DNA from: an archaeon
GTDB lineage: Archaea; Nanobdellota; Nanobdellia; SCGC-AAA011-G17; GW2011-AR17
Direction of reading: 5' to 3'
DNA length: 63,944 nt
Assembly: GCA_018656555.1 (NCBI GenBank)
Contig: JABHZQ010000002.1
Coordinates: forward strand, 1-63,944
The translations under genes and the position numbers were made by a program. Under the pieces are notes generated by a model. It was not told where the DNA came from. It saw only the letters and a list, made by a program, of their open reading frames with translations, and did no database searches. How positions within the stretch are numbered: the stretch's first letter is position 1; every line of letters begins with the position of its first letter. This document shows positions 7,481 to 15,268 of the stretch, in pieces.

Positions 7481-8482
7481 ATGCAGATTATTTTTCAAAA
7501 AGAAAAACAAAAAGAATTTTTAACAGAAGCCATCAAACTATCAAAAAGTAAAAATATAAATCAATTCTGCAATTTTTTTAAATTTAATAGAAGAACCTTC
7601 AAAAATTGGCATTATGAAACAAACCATCTCCCTCAACCAATATACAATAAACTCATTACTGCTTTCCCAAAATTAAAAAAATTTAATAAATTTATTTTAG
7701 AAAAAAAAGAAAGTAATTGGGGTCAAAAAAAAGGAGGAAAATCTTCTTACAACAAAATGGTTTTAAAATATGGTGAAGAAGAATTAAAAAATAGACAAAA
7801 AAATGGAGGTAAAAAATCCAAAAGATACAATGAACCACTATCAATCAATATCTACAATAAACAATTCTTAGAGTTTTATGGTGCATTATTAGGAGATGGT
7901 TGGATAAGTATCATAAAAAGTAAAAAAACTAATAAAATTCAATGGATTATAGGTTTTAGTGGACATTCCAAAGATGACAAAAACTACCTATCAAAAAGAA
8001 TAAAAGGAATTTGTAAACCTTTGTTTTCAAGAACAGGATATTTACATTACAAACCAAATACTAATTCAATGGAATTTACATTTGGTCACAAAAAACTATT
8101 GTATTTTCTAAATAATAATTTAAATTTTCCAATAGGACTAAAAAAGAATCTCAAAATAAGCGAAAAATATAACTCTAAATGGGAGAACTATAAATATATT
8201 ATTAGGGGCCTATTTGACACAGACGGAAGCTTATATTTTGATAAAGATCCAAGATACAAAACTCATTATCCAATTCTAGAAATATCAAACAAATCAGATA
8301 TTTTAGTAGAACAAATAAAAAAAATATTAATTTCTCAAAATTTTAGAATTATTAGATATCACAGTGGATTAAGACTAAAAGGTAAAGATCAATTAGAAAG
8401 ATGGTTCAAAAAAATAAAACCAAAAAATAAAAAGCATATATTAAAATATAAGAAGTTCATTTCAAATAACAAGGGCCCGTAG
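7481..8482 (+). CDS. LAGLIDADG homing endonuclease (double motif)
   Basis: A 333-residue single-chain homing endonuclease. The two dodecapeptide motifs are FYGALLGDGWIS (~residues 127-138) and YIIRGLFDTDGSLYF (~243-257), each with the expected catalytic acid (GDG and DTDG). The first ~115 residues are very basic and include a helix-turn-helix-like segment (INQFCNFFKFNRRTFKNW). It is free-standing, not within an intron or intein. The last codons and the TAG stop (8480-8482) are formed by the first ten bases of the intact tRNA-Arg, so gene and tRNA overlap. A TATA-like motif within its last ~15 codons probably drives the tRNA. Its cleavage site is probably the tRNA-Arg D-arm or acceptor region (inference). 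Confidence 0.9.
   Translation: MQIIFQKEKQKEFLTEAIKLSKSKNINQFCNFFKFNRRTFKNWHYETNHLPQPIYNKLITAFPKLKKFNKFILEKKESNWGQKKGGKSSYNKMVLKYGEEELKNRQKNGGKKSKRYNEPLSINIYNKQFLEFYGALLGDGWISIIKSKKTNKIQWIIGFSGHSKDDKNYLSKRIKGICKPLFSRTGYLHYKPNTNSMEFTFGHKKLLYFLNNNLNFPIGLKKNLKISEKYNSKWENYKYIIRGLFDTDGSLYFDKDPRYKTHYPILEISNKSDILVEQIKKILISQNFRIIRYHSGLRLKGKDQLERWFKKIKPKNKKHILKYKKFISNNKGP
8437..8450 (+). promoter_or_regulatory. Putative tRNA-Arg promoter inside endonuclease coding sequence
   Basis: The stretch tatattaaaatata, centred close to 27 bases upstream of the tRNA 5' end at 8473, is a good archaeal TATA candidate and is the only one at the right distance. It lies within the coding sequence of the endonuclease C terminus (residues HILKYK). 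Confidence 0.45.
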
Positions 8483-8504
8483 CTCAGTTTGGATAGAGCA
8501 CTTG

Positions 8505-8521
8505 AAACAAAAGTTGGTGAA
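8505..8521 (+). other. tRNA intron 1 (17 nt, position 30/31, non-canonical)
   Basis: Full bulge-helix-bulge motif: outer helix gag (8496-8498)/ctc (8523-8525), central 4-bp helix cact (8499-8502)/ggtg (8516-8519), 3-base bulges tg^a and aa^c, inner helix aac/gtt with an aaaa loop. Cutting after the second base of each bulge removes exactly 17 bases and joins G30 to C31 of the anticodon stem. Confidence 0.8.
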
Positions 8522-8528
8522 CCTCCTA

Positions 8529-8541
8529 TCCATGTGGAGAG
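8529..8541 (+). other. tRNA intron 2 (13 nt, canonical position 37/38)
   Basis: The central helix ctcc (8523-8526)/ggag (8536-8539) is flanked by bulges ta^t and ag^a, with the anticodon stem cttgc/gcaag as outer helix. The inner part is just a ccatgt loop, so it is a bulge-helix-loop variant. The anticodon stem is complete only after intron 1 has been removed. Confidence 0.8.
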
Positions 8542-8586
8542 AGCAAGGGGTCGTGGGTTCAAATCCCATCGGGCCCGTTTATTACC

Positions 8587-9513
8587 ATGAAAATAGGCAA
8601 AGTAAAACTAAAAAATGAATTAATTCTCGCACCTATGGCAGGTATAACTAACCTTCCATTCAGACTTCTCTGCAAAGATGCAGGATTAAGATGCTCTGAA
8701 ATGATTAACATAAATGCATTAGAAAGAAATAACAAATCAACTGAAAAACTATGTCTAACTCATAAAGATGAAAAACCAGTCTCTTTCCAACTATTTGGAT
8801 TAAGAGAACAACCAATTAAAGCAGCAGTAGAAAAAATAGAGGATAAAGCAGATATTATAGATTTCAATTTTGGCTGTCCTGCACACCAAATTGTAGGAGC
8901 TGGTTCTGGAGCTGCATTACTAAAAAGACCTGAAAAAGTAGGAAAGATTATTTCAACACTAGTAAAACATTCATCAATTCCAATAACAGCAAAGATTCGT
9001 CTAGGTTATGAAAAAAATAATGTAATGAAAATATCAAAAATAATAGAAGATAATGGAGCAGATGCAATAGCAATACATGGAAGAACTTTCAAACAAGGTT
9101 TCACAGGAAAATCAAACTGGAAAGCAATAGCCGAAGTAAAAGAACAAGCTAACATTCCAATTATTGGAAATGGAGATGTAACAAATGGAAAACAAGCAGA
9201 AGCCTTACTACAACATTGTGATGCAGTTATGATTGGAAGAGCTGCAATTGGTGATCCACACCTATTTACAAGAATAGATCATTATCTAAAAACAAAAGAA
9301 CAATTACAAATGCCAAGTACTAAAGAAAAAATAGACATATTCCTGGAATATACAAAACTAGCAAAAAAGTACAACCTACTAAATCTACACACTCTAAGAC
9401 AAAAGGCTCAAGAATTTACAAGAAATCTAAGGGGCTCAAGAATAATAAGAAAAGAACTAAACAAAGTAACCACAACAGAACTTCTAATAAAATATATGGA
9501 AAGCTTAAAATAA
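8587..9513 (+). CDS. dus: tRNA-dihydrouridine synthase
   Basis: FMN-dependent TIM-barrel enzyme that reduces uridines in the tRNA D-loop. Recognisable segments: LAPMAGITNLPFR (residues 13-25), the active-site Cys in NFGCPAHQIVGAGSGAAL (~96-113), KIRLGYE (~137), HGRTFKQGFTGKSNW (~161-175), IIGNGDV (~188) and MIGRAAIGDPHLF (~212-224). Length 308 is normal. The gene starts 9 bases after the tRNA-Arg discriminator base, with no room for a promoter other than within or before the tRNA, so a shared tRNA-dus transcript processed by RNase P and tRNase Z is likely. Confidence 0.92.
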   Translation: MKIGKVKLKNELILAPMAGITNLPFRLLCKDAGLRCSEMININALERNNKSTEKLCLTHKDEKPVSFQLFGLREQPIKAAVEKIEDKADIIDFNFGCPAHQIVGAGSGAALLKRPEKVGKIISTLVKHSSIPITAKIRLGYEKNNVMKISKIIEDNGADAIAIHGRTFKQGFTGKSNWKAIAEVKEQANIPIIGNGDVTNGKQAEALLQHCDAVMIGRAAIGDPHLFTRIDHYLKTKEQLQMPSTKEKIDIFLEYTKLAKKYNLLNLHTLRQKAQEFTRNLRGSRIIRKELNKVTTTELLIKYMESLK

Positions 9514-9563
9514 CTAATCCTGTTGCATAACCCTTTTAAAATAAATAATTATAAATTAAATTA

Positions 9564-11012
9564 ATGATTGCATTCAAAAATAGAGATGTAGTATCAATTA
9601 AAGATTTCTCCCGTGAAGATATTGAATTTATTCTAAAAACAGCCCAAGATATGGAAAAGAATAAAGAACAATACAAAGAATTACTAAAAGGAGAAGTAGT
9701 AACCTTAGTTTTCTATGAATCTAGCACAAGAACAAGACTAAGTACCTATATGGCTGCAAAAAACCTAGGAGCCACAATTCAACCCTTCTTATACAGTGAT
9801 GGAACCTCTGCAATCAAAGGAGAAACACTAAGTGACACAATAACAATGCTAAAAAAATATGGAGCTAGTATTGTTACTATTAGACACCCTTTAGAAGGTT
9901 CTGCACAATGGGCAGCTGATGTTCTAGATGTTCCAGTAATAAACTGTGGAGATGGAGCTCATGAACATCCTACTCAAACACTACTAGATCTTTACACTAT
10001 CCTAAAAAGAAAAGAAAGTCTAGACAATCTAACTATCTCCTTTGTAGGAGACATGAAGTATGGTAGAACTGTACACTCTTTAGCCCTAGCACTAACAAAA
10101 TTCCAAAACATAACTTTCAATTTTATATCTCCAGAAATACTAAAACTACCTCAATACCTAAAAGAATACTTATGGAAAAAAGGAGTTAAATTCATAGAAT
10201 CAACAAACATTAATGATGGAACAAACAGTGATATCTTATACATGACTAGAATACAAGAAGAAAGATTCGGAGATAAAAGAGAATACGAACAAGTTAGAAA
10301 AAGTTTTAGTTTAGAACCTGAACATCTTGTTAATCCCAAAACAGTAGTCATGCATCCTCTACCAAGAAACAAAAAAGCAATTGAAATTAATCCATTAGTA
10401 GATGCACTACCTCAAGCAGGATACATGGAACAAGCTGAAAACGGAGTTTACACTAGAATGGCAATTTTAGCTTTAGTATCAGGAAAAATAGGATCTGTAG
10501 AAACATATATCTCGCCAGAAGAAGAAGAAACTGAATTTGAATTTAAAGAAATAAGCCTAAAAGATAGACCTAAAAAAGAAGGCGGTTACCTTGTTTGGGA
10601 AATGGATTCAGGTACAGCAATAGATCACTTAGAATCAAATACAGCCCCTTTAATCAAAGAGATACTAAAACTACCTAAAGAAACAACCTGTACAATTGGA
10701 GTTAACCTTCCAAGTAAAAAAGGTGATAAAAAAGATATACTAAAAATATGGAACTATCAAGTTAATAATGAACAAATGAGAAAAATAGGTTTATTCGCTC
10801 CAAACGCAACCATTAACTTAATTTCTGAAGACACATTAAGAAAAACAAAAGTCCTTCCTCCAAAAATACTAAAAAATCTTATTTCCTGTGAAAACCCTCA
10901 TTGCATTTCAAATCCTGAAAACTATGAATTTGTTCCCTCTAAATTCTATAGAAATAAAAACAAATTTATCTGTGGATTTTGTGGTAGAGAAAAAACAAAT
11001 AGTTTATTTTAA
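9564..11012 (+). CDS. pyrBI: Aspartate carbamoyltransferase, catalytic-regulatory fusion
   Basis: Second step of de novo pyrimidine synthesis, carbamoyl phosphate plus aspartate to carbamoylaspartate. Residues 1-310 are PyrB: carbamoyl phosphate loop ESSTRTR (~53-59), RHPLEGSAQW (~109-118), GDGAHEHPTQTLLDLY (~131-146) and HPLPR (~265). From ~345 the sequence is PyrI-like: GTAIDHLES (allosteric-domain strand), KKDILKIWNYQ, APNATINLI, then a zinc ribbon of two Cys pairs, CENPHC and CGFC. In most archaea PyrB and PyrI are separate adjacent genes; here one chain carries both. A TATA box (ataaataattataaatt) lies ~30 bases upstream. Confidence 0.93.
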   Translation: MIAFKNRDVVSIKDFSREDIEFILKTAQDMEKNKEQYKELLKGEVVTLVFYESSTRTRLSTYMAAKNLGATIQPFLYSDGTSAIKGETLSDTITMLKKYGASIVTIRHPLEGSAQWAADVLDVPVINCGDGAHEHPTQTLLDLYTILKRKESLDNLTISFVGDMKYGRTVHSLALALTKFQNITFNFISPEILKLPQYLKEYLWKKGVKFIESTNINDGTNSDILYMTRIQEERFGDKREYEQVRKSFSLEPEHLVNPKTVVMHPLPRNKKAIEINPLVDALPQAGYMEQAENGVYTRMAILALVSGKIGSVETYISPEEEETEFEFKEISLKDRPKKEGGYLVWEMDSGTAIDHLESNTAPLIKEILKLPKETTCTIGVNLPSKKGDKKDILKIWNYQVNNEQMRKIGLFAPNATINLISEDTLRKTKVLPPKILKNLISCENPHCISNPENYEFVPSKFYRNKNKFICGFCGREKTNSLF

Positions 11013-11648
11013 AGGTTTTACAATACAAGCAAGATGAACAGGTCCTTGTAAATGCCCTTCATACAAAGTTGTTCTTTTTTTATCATAAATCTCAAATCCC
11101 ATTCTCTCAAATTCACTTAATGACTTTCCAGGATGAGCAATAACCTCTCCATACAAATAATCTAACCCTTGTAAATCTTCTCTAAATAAATCTAAAGCAG
11201 AAGAAATCAACAAAGGACCAAGACCTCTTCCTCTAACTCTCTCCATTAAATTAAAATGGGCATGAGCACTATTCTTTGGATGCTTTGGCATCTCCAAAGG
11301 CATTCTAGTAAATAACCACTTAAGAAACTGCCTATTCTGAGGAGATTCAGCATACTCTCCACTAACTAACTTATCTGTCATATCCCACACAACTGGTGCA
11401 CCACTCTTAATAATTCCCCACTGAGCTCTTGGATTAGTAGAACCAGTTAAATAACCAACAACATCTCCTTCTTCTTCCACAACAAGAGTGTGTTTTGGTT
11501 CATCATTAAGATAATAACCAAGCATCAATTCAGCAAATAATTCTCTATCTGAAAATAAAGGATCAATTGGTTTTCCAACTATAGCAGTATCTGCACAAAT
11601 TTGCATCAATTCCCATTGATCTTGTTTTCTTAACTTTCTAACTGTCAT
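11004..11648 (-). CDS. GNAT-family N-acetyltransferase
   Basis: A 214-residue acetyltransferase. The acetyl-CoA binding motif A is RVRGRGLGPLLISSALDLF (R/Q-x-x-G-x-G/A pattern at ~130-148), preceded by the beta strand pair HTLVVEEEGDVVGYLTGSTN. A C-terminal SLSEFERMGFEIYDKKR segment is typical of the last helix and strand of GNATs. Substrate unknown. Its 3' end overlaps the pyrBI stop by 9 bases (convergent). Confidence 0.8.
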   Translation of the reverse strand: MTVRKLRKQDQWELMQICADTAIVGKPIDPLFSDRELFAELMLGYYLNDEPKHTLVVEEEGDVVGYLTGSTNPRAQWGIIKSGAPVVWDMTDKLVSGEYAESPQNRQFLKWLFTRMPLEMPKHPKNSAHAHFNLMERVRGRGLGPLLISSALDLFREDLQGLDYLYGEVIAHPGKSLSEFERMGFEIYDKKRTTLYEGHLQGPVHLACIVKPLK

Positions 11649-11727
11649 TTTACACTACTATTCAGTAATTACATCATTTATAAGTTTTTTGGTAAGTTTT
11701 ATATGTATATTTTAACATAATAAAATT

Positions 11728-12534
11728 ATGAACTTCATATTTTGGTGTGAATTTCCAGGAAGAACCAACTGGAAAAACCTAGCAAATTGGCTAGAAGAGC
11801 TCAATCTAAACATTACTATCTATATTGCTTGTACATCTAGACAAAACTATGAATGGTGGAAAAGGGAAATTAAAAAAACAAGTAATAGAATAATAGTAAA
11901 TGCTTGGCCCACCCTGTTAAAAAAAGATGGCTACTGGTTCTCAGGATTTGTATCAAAGAAGAACATAGACAAATTACTAGAATACCAAGGGTTAAATGTT
12001 AAAATAGATCTAGAGCCCCCATTCAAAGGCAATTACACAAATCTAAGAATGATAAATTATGTACTAAAATATTTATTCAAAAAAGGAAAAAATAATGACT
12101 ATCTATTAAAAACAATAAAAAAACTAAGTAAGAACTCCCATATTCTAGTAAATATGTTCCCATTCCCAAAATGGTATCTAAAAAGATGTGGCTGTTATGT
12201 TCCAATAACACTAAAGGCAAAAAGACAATACATGGCCTACACTTCAATACCTGGACCAAAGCTAATGGGTTTAATGAGAGTCTATGATAAAATCAACTTT
12301 GGCTTAAGGAAAAGAAAAGAAAAGTTTACAGTTTCAATTGGTTTAATTGGTGAAGGAATTCTAAACACAGAAGGAGTATACAAAAATACAAATGATCTAA
12401 AAAAAGATCTTGAAATGGTAAAATCATTAAAAATAAATGATGTATGTATCTACTCTATTGATGCTATTTCTAAGAAAAATAAATCTTGGTTAAAAGTAAT
12501 TAAAAAATATTCTACTTCTCCAAAGCAACCTTAA
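11728..12534 (+). CDS. Conserved-looking hypothetical protein next to glycan genes
   Basis: A 268-residue soluble protein starting MNFIFWCEFPGRTNW. Alternating strand-helix pattern (ITIYIACTSR, KIDLEPPFKG, HILVNMFPFP, FTVSIGLIGEG, DVCIYSIDAI) suggests a TIM-barrel-like fold, with conserved-looking acidic DLEPP and GEG turns near the C-terminal ends of strands, as in polysaccharide-processing barrels. No family could be assigned. It is convergent with the glycosyltransferase gene (23-base overlap), which suggests, weakly, a role in cell-surface glycan metabolism. TATA box (tatattttaacataa region, ~11704-11718) precedes the ATG. Confidence 0.6.
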   Translation: MNFIFWCEFPGRTNWKNLANWLEELNLNITIYIACTSRQNYEWWKREIKKTSNRIIVNAWPTLLKKDGYWFSGFVSKKNIDKLLEYQGLNVKIDLEPPFKGNYTNLRMINYVLKYLFKKGKNNDYLLKTIKKLSKNSHILVNMFPFPKWYLKRCGCYVPITLKAKRQYMAYTSIPGPKLMGLMRVYDKINFGLRKRKEKFTVSIGLIGEGILNTEGVYKNTNDLKKDLEMVKSLKINDVCIYSIDAISKKNKSWLKVIKKYSTSPKQP

Positions 12535-13606
12535 TCAAATTAACTATTTCCTTAGAACCACCAGCTTTCAAATTATACTTAACTACTTTTTTCTTAAGAA
12601 TTGGCAACTTCTTAATAAATTCTCCAACTTTCCTATCTACAGTCTTGTAATTACTTTCCTTAGAAACCATAACTAGATTCCTAACAGAATGTGCATTTAA
12701 AATTTGTTCAACATGATCTTTTATTGGGAAACACAACACAGGTTTCTTATAGACTAAAGCTTCAGCCAAAGTCAACTGACCACCAAGTGCAATAACACCT
12801 TTAGCTACTTTCAAATATTTCAAAACATCATCTGCATATCTAACATAACTAACATTCTCATTCAACTTAACTCTTTTTATATTTGCACCAAAAATCAAAA
12901 AATCTTCTTTCTTATGCTTAACTGCTATCTTATTAATATCTAAAGCCAACCTTGTACCAAATTCACTTCCACCTAACATAACCAAAATGGGTTTTTTCCT
13001 TAACTTCAATTTATTCATAAGATCTTTCTCACTAGGTAGATCCTTAGGCTCTTTCCTAACAATAGGATTAACATAAACATAATCTACAATCCTTCTTTTC
13101 TTTCCTAATGTAGGTAAAGCAACCATATGTGCTTGTGAATATAAATACTCAAAATATTTAGCTTGAGTTCTAACTTTATAATTAACTTTATTCTTCTTAT
13201 CATATTCTCTAAACAACAAAGGATCATAACCAAAAACAACAAGACATTTTTTACCAAGTAGAGTTGCTAATGATAAACCAACCGGTTCAAAATCAGAAAT
13301 AATCAAATCAGGTTTAAAATTAAATTCTTGTAATTTAACTTTCAAAGTACTTGTAAACCAAAACAAAGGTAAAAATATATTAGCCAAGGCAAAACGTCCA
13401 ATATTAATCTTCAATTTTTTTCCAGGTAACTTATATCCTTCTATTCTTACTGTTTTATATTTATTTTTAAAATATTCATAAGAATTATCATAACCCGCAA
13501 CTAAAATTTTAGCCCTTGGAAAAGCTTTCTTCACAGCACGAATATTAGCATGTTCTCTTGTTGAATCACCATATCCTATTCCAGATACTACAAACAATAA
13601 TTTCAT
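12512..13606 (-). CDS. MurG-like glycosyltransferase (GT-B, family 28-like)
   Basis: A 364-residue GT-B enzyme. N-terminal SGIGYGDSTREHANI (Gly-rich loop of the acceptor domain, residues 8-22), central PDLIISDFEPVG (~104-115), then the donor domain beginning LRKKPILVMLGGSEFG (~203-218), and the nucleotide-sugar region VIALGGQLTLAEALVYKKPVLCFP (~277-300, shown in parts) containing the GGxxTxxEal pattern of UDP-sugar transferases. Archaeal relatives are uncharacterised. Its start overlaps the stop of the PIG-L gene by four bases (ATGA), so both act in one operon, probably glycolipid or surface-glycan synthesis. Confidence 0.85.
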   Translation of the reverse strand: MKLLFVVSGIGYGDSTREHANIRAVKKAFPRAKILVAGYDNSYEYFKNKYKTVRIEGYKLPGKKLKINIGRFALANIFLPLFWFTSTLKVKLQEFNFKPDLIISDFEPVGLSLATLLGKKCLVVFGYDPLLFREYDKKNKVNYKVRTQAKYFEYLYSQAHMVALPTLGKKRRIVDYVYVNPIVRKEPKDLPSEKDLMNKLKLRKKPILVMLGGSEFGTRLALDINKIAVKHKKEDFLIFGANIKRVKLNENVSYVRYADDVLKYLKVAKGVIALGGQLTLAEALVYKKPVLCFPIKDHVEQILNAHSVRNLVMVSKESNYKTVDRKVGEFIKKLPILKKKVVKYNLKAGGSKEIVNLIKVALEK

Positions 13607-14239
13607 CTTAATCTATAAAACCTCTCAGCAAATTTAACTTTTACCTTTCTTCCATAAGACCTTGCCCTAAAATATGCTGGTAAGTACAATGTAAACATAT
13701 ACATCCACTGACTTTTAAACTTTTTTATATAATCCATCTTCTGCCTAATGTAATCCGATATATCCTCATAGTATCTAGGATAGTCCTCATCCATAATATT
13801 CCACACCTCAAACGCATAAACTCTATAAGAAACCAACCTACTATCTAATATTTCTAATACTTTCTTATGCACAGCTTGATGATCTGGATGAATATCTAAA
13901 GCAGAAGGAATAAAAATCTTCTCGGGTTTATACTGCTTAATAATGTCATAAACCTTTTTTTCAATATTCTTTTTCTTCACCTCTCTCTTCAACCTAGTAT
14001 CAGCTAACCCTAAATATATTGTTTCCTTTATACCAATAAAAGCACTAGCATCCTTAGTTTCCCTTCTCCTAGCTCTCTTAACAACCCCTTCATCATGATG
14101 AGGAATAGACTTTTCACCATGTGAAAACACTACTTTAATCACTTTCTTTCTCTGCTTAACATATTTTGCAATAGTTCCACCCATTCCAATCGCTTCATCA
14201 TCTGAGCGAATGGGCGCAAAAAATTAAAATATTACCCAT
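13603..14239 (-). pseudogene. PIG-L family deacetylase, frameshifted at the metal-binding motif
   Basis: The 3' part (from 14184, 193 codons) is a PIG-L/LmbE N-acetylglucosaminyl deacetylase: GGTIAKYVKQ, VVFSHGEKS, GLADTRL and the zinc ligand segment PSALDIHPDHQAVH. The family start is recoverable upstream: a strong Shine-Dalgarno (ggagggggtgatc), ATG at 14237-14239 and MGNILIFCAH in frame, but between the His codon (14210-14212) and the DDEAIGMGG segment there are seven bases (14203-14209) instead of three, a net +4 shift exactly in the HPDDE zinc motif. As read, no single frame encodes a complete enzyme. Sequencing error, recoding or real decay cannot be separated here. Confidence 0.8.
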
Positions 14240-14257
14240 ACCAGATCACCCCCTCCA

Positions 14258-15142
14258 CTACCCCATAAGAATTCTTTTTCTCTCTTCTATAGTTGTTTTG
14301 GGTTTTAAAATTCCAGTTTTCATCCATACTTGATATCTTGTAATTATTCTCTGATTTGAAAAACCTATTAAATTTAACCATCTTCTTAGATTATAAGGAC
14401 CATCCAAATTTATAAAATTTGTTATATAAGAAAACCCCCTCTTATCTTCCCTAAAATATTCATATTTTGTATTTAAAGTAAATCCCATACCTCTTAAAGC
14501 CCATTCTAAATCTTTTACCAAAGGTTTTGAAGCAAATTGGGCACAAATTCTAGGATAATTATTAGGTTTATCTTTTTTTCTTTTTGTACAAATAAATGTA
14601 AAATCTGAATCAGCAATTCCTCTAATACATGCCTGTAAAAAAAATATATTTTTTCTTATTTCAAAAGGAATTCTTACTGTTTTTGTTTTTCTAGGTTCAA
14701 TACCTAAGGAATTTAAAAAAATTCTAAAGGGTTCTGATTGAAATTGTAAGATATAAGCACCATTGGTTGCCAGATAAGGTCTCGGCAAAATTCCTAAACA
14801 CCTAAAAACTAAATGAGGAAGATATTTATCATAATATTCTTTATCTTCATTTTTATTTCCAGATATTTGTATCCTATAATCCTTTCTCCTATAATTTTTA
14901 TTTATACACCCATCCCCAATAATAGCCCCAATTAATTCAGCTAAATCCTCAGTCAATATAAACCCTTTAGCTAATTTATACTTATAATTTCTTCTACAAT
15001 TAAGAGAACAAAATTTTCCTCTTCCCTCTTTGTGCCTACTTTGTGAAATCTCTATTTGTCGTCTACAAAACAAACAATTTTTCTTAACTTGCTTTTTATT
15101 CCAAGGTATATTCCCTTTCTCAAATCTCCCTTTAAAAATCAT
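14258..15142 (-). CDS. LAGLIDADG homing endonuclease with N-terminal Cys-rich and NUMOD3-like motif
   Basis: A 294-residue homing endonuclease. The N terminus has RFEKGNIPWNKK, like the NUMOD3 DNA-binding motif of mobile endonucleases, followed by a four-Cys zinc-finger pattern CLFC...CSLNC (~24-51). The two LAGLIDADG motifs are LAELIGAIIGDGCI (~65-78) and ACIRGIADSDFTF (~171-183). The gene lies directly upstream of the PIG-L gene in the same direction, its stop 18 bases before that gene's start codon, with the PIG-L Shine-Dalgarno in the gap. The other endonuclease in the window is not closely similar. Target unknown; the adjacent PIG-L HPDDE region is a candidate. Confidence 0.88.
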   Translation of the reverse strand: MIFKGRFEKGNIPWNKKQVKKNCLFCRRQIEISQSRHKEGRGKFCSLNCRRNYKYKLAKGFILTEDLAELIGAIIGDGCINKNYRRKDYRIQISGNKNEDKEYYDKYLPHLVFRCLGILPRPYLATNGAYILQFQSEPFRIFLNSLGIEPRKTKTVRIPFEIRKNIFFLQACIRGIADSDFTFICTKRKKDKPNNYPRICAQFASKPLVKDLEWALRGMGFTLNTKYEYFREDKRGFSYITNFINLDGPYNLRRWLNLIGFSNQRIITRYQVWMKTGILKPKTTIEERKRILMG

Positions 15143-15268
15143 AATTAAATATATAATAAAAATTAATTTAAAATTAACCCCTATAATTTATATAATTATT
15201 CAGAATAACCAAACCAAAGAGTCTAAAATATATAAAGCTTTTTAAATAATTAAACTAAAGAAATTCTC

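Larger units (their letters stand above)
7421..8496 (+). mobile_element. Homing-endonuclease element inserted in tRNA-Arg
   Basis: A unit of 1052 bases between equivalent points of two tRNA-Arg 5' ends (7421-7444 and 8473-8496) holds one LAGLIDADG endonuclease gene and little else. The direct repeats are the tRNA 5' portion itself, so the intact downstream tRNA is restored at the right boundary while a stub remains at the left. No integrase, transposase or inverted repeat is present. Insertion by endonuclease cutting plus repair is inferred from the arrangement. Confidence 0.65.
8473..8577 (+). tRNA. tRNA-Arg(CCT) with two introns
   Basis: Acceptor stem ggGCCCG (8473-8479) pairs fully with 8570-8576, discriminator G at 8577; D stem gctc/gagc; T arm gtggg-ttcaaat-cccat. 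No U33 follows directly in the 5' strand. Removing 8505-8521 and 8529-8541 gives a perfect anticodon stem cttgc/gcaag with loop CTCCTAA, hence anticodon CCT (8525-8527). The 75-base mature form and the acceptor sequence fit archaeal tRNA-Arg. CCA is not encoded. The first ten bases overlap the end of the homing endonuclease gene. Both introns fit bulge-helix-bulge-type rules (listed separately). Confidence 0.9.

Noticed and set aside
7481-8482. Homing endonuclease inside an intein or group I intron
   Set aside because: No splicing-domain motifs (intein blocks A, B, F, G) and no flanking host protein fragments; the neighbours are a tRNA stub and an intact tRNA.
13603-14184. Complete PIG-L gene starting at 14184
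   Set aside because: Such a start would lack the HPDDE metal motif, whereas a perfect Shine-Dalgarno, ATG and family N terminus lie upstream in another frame.
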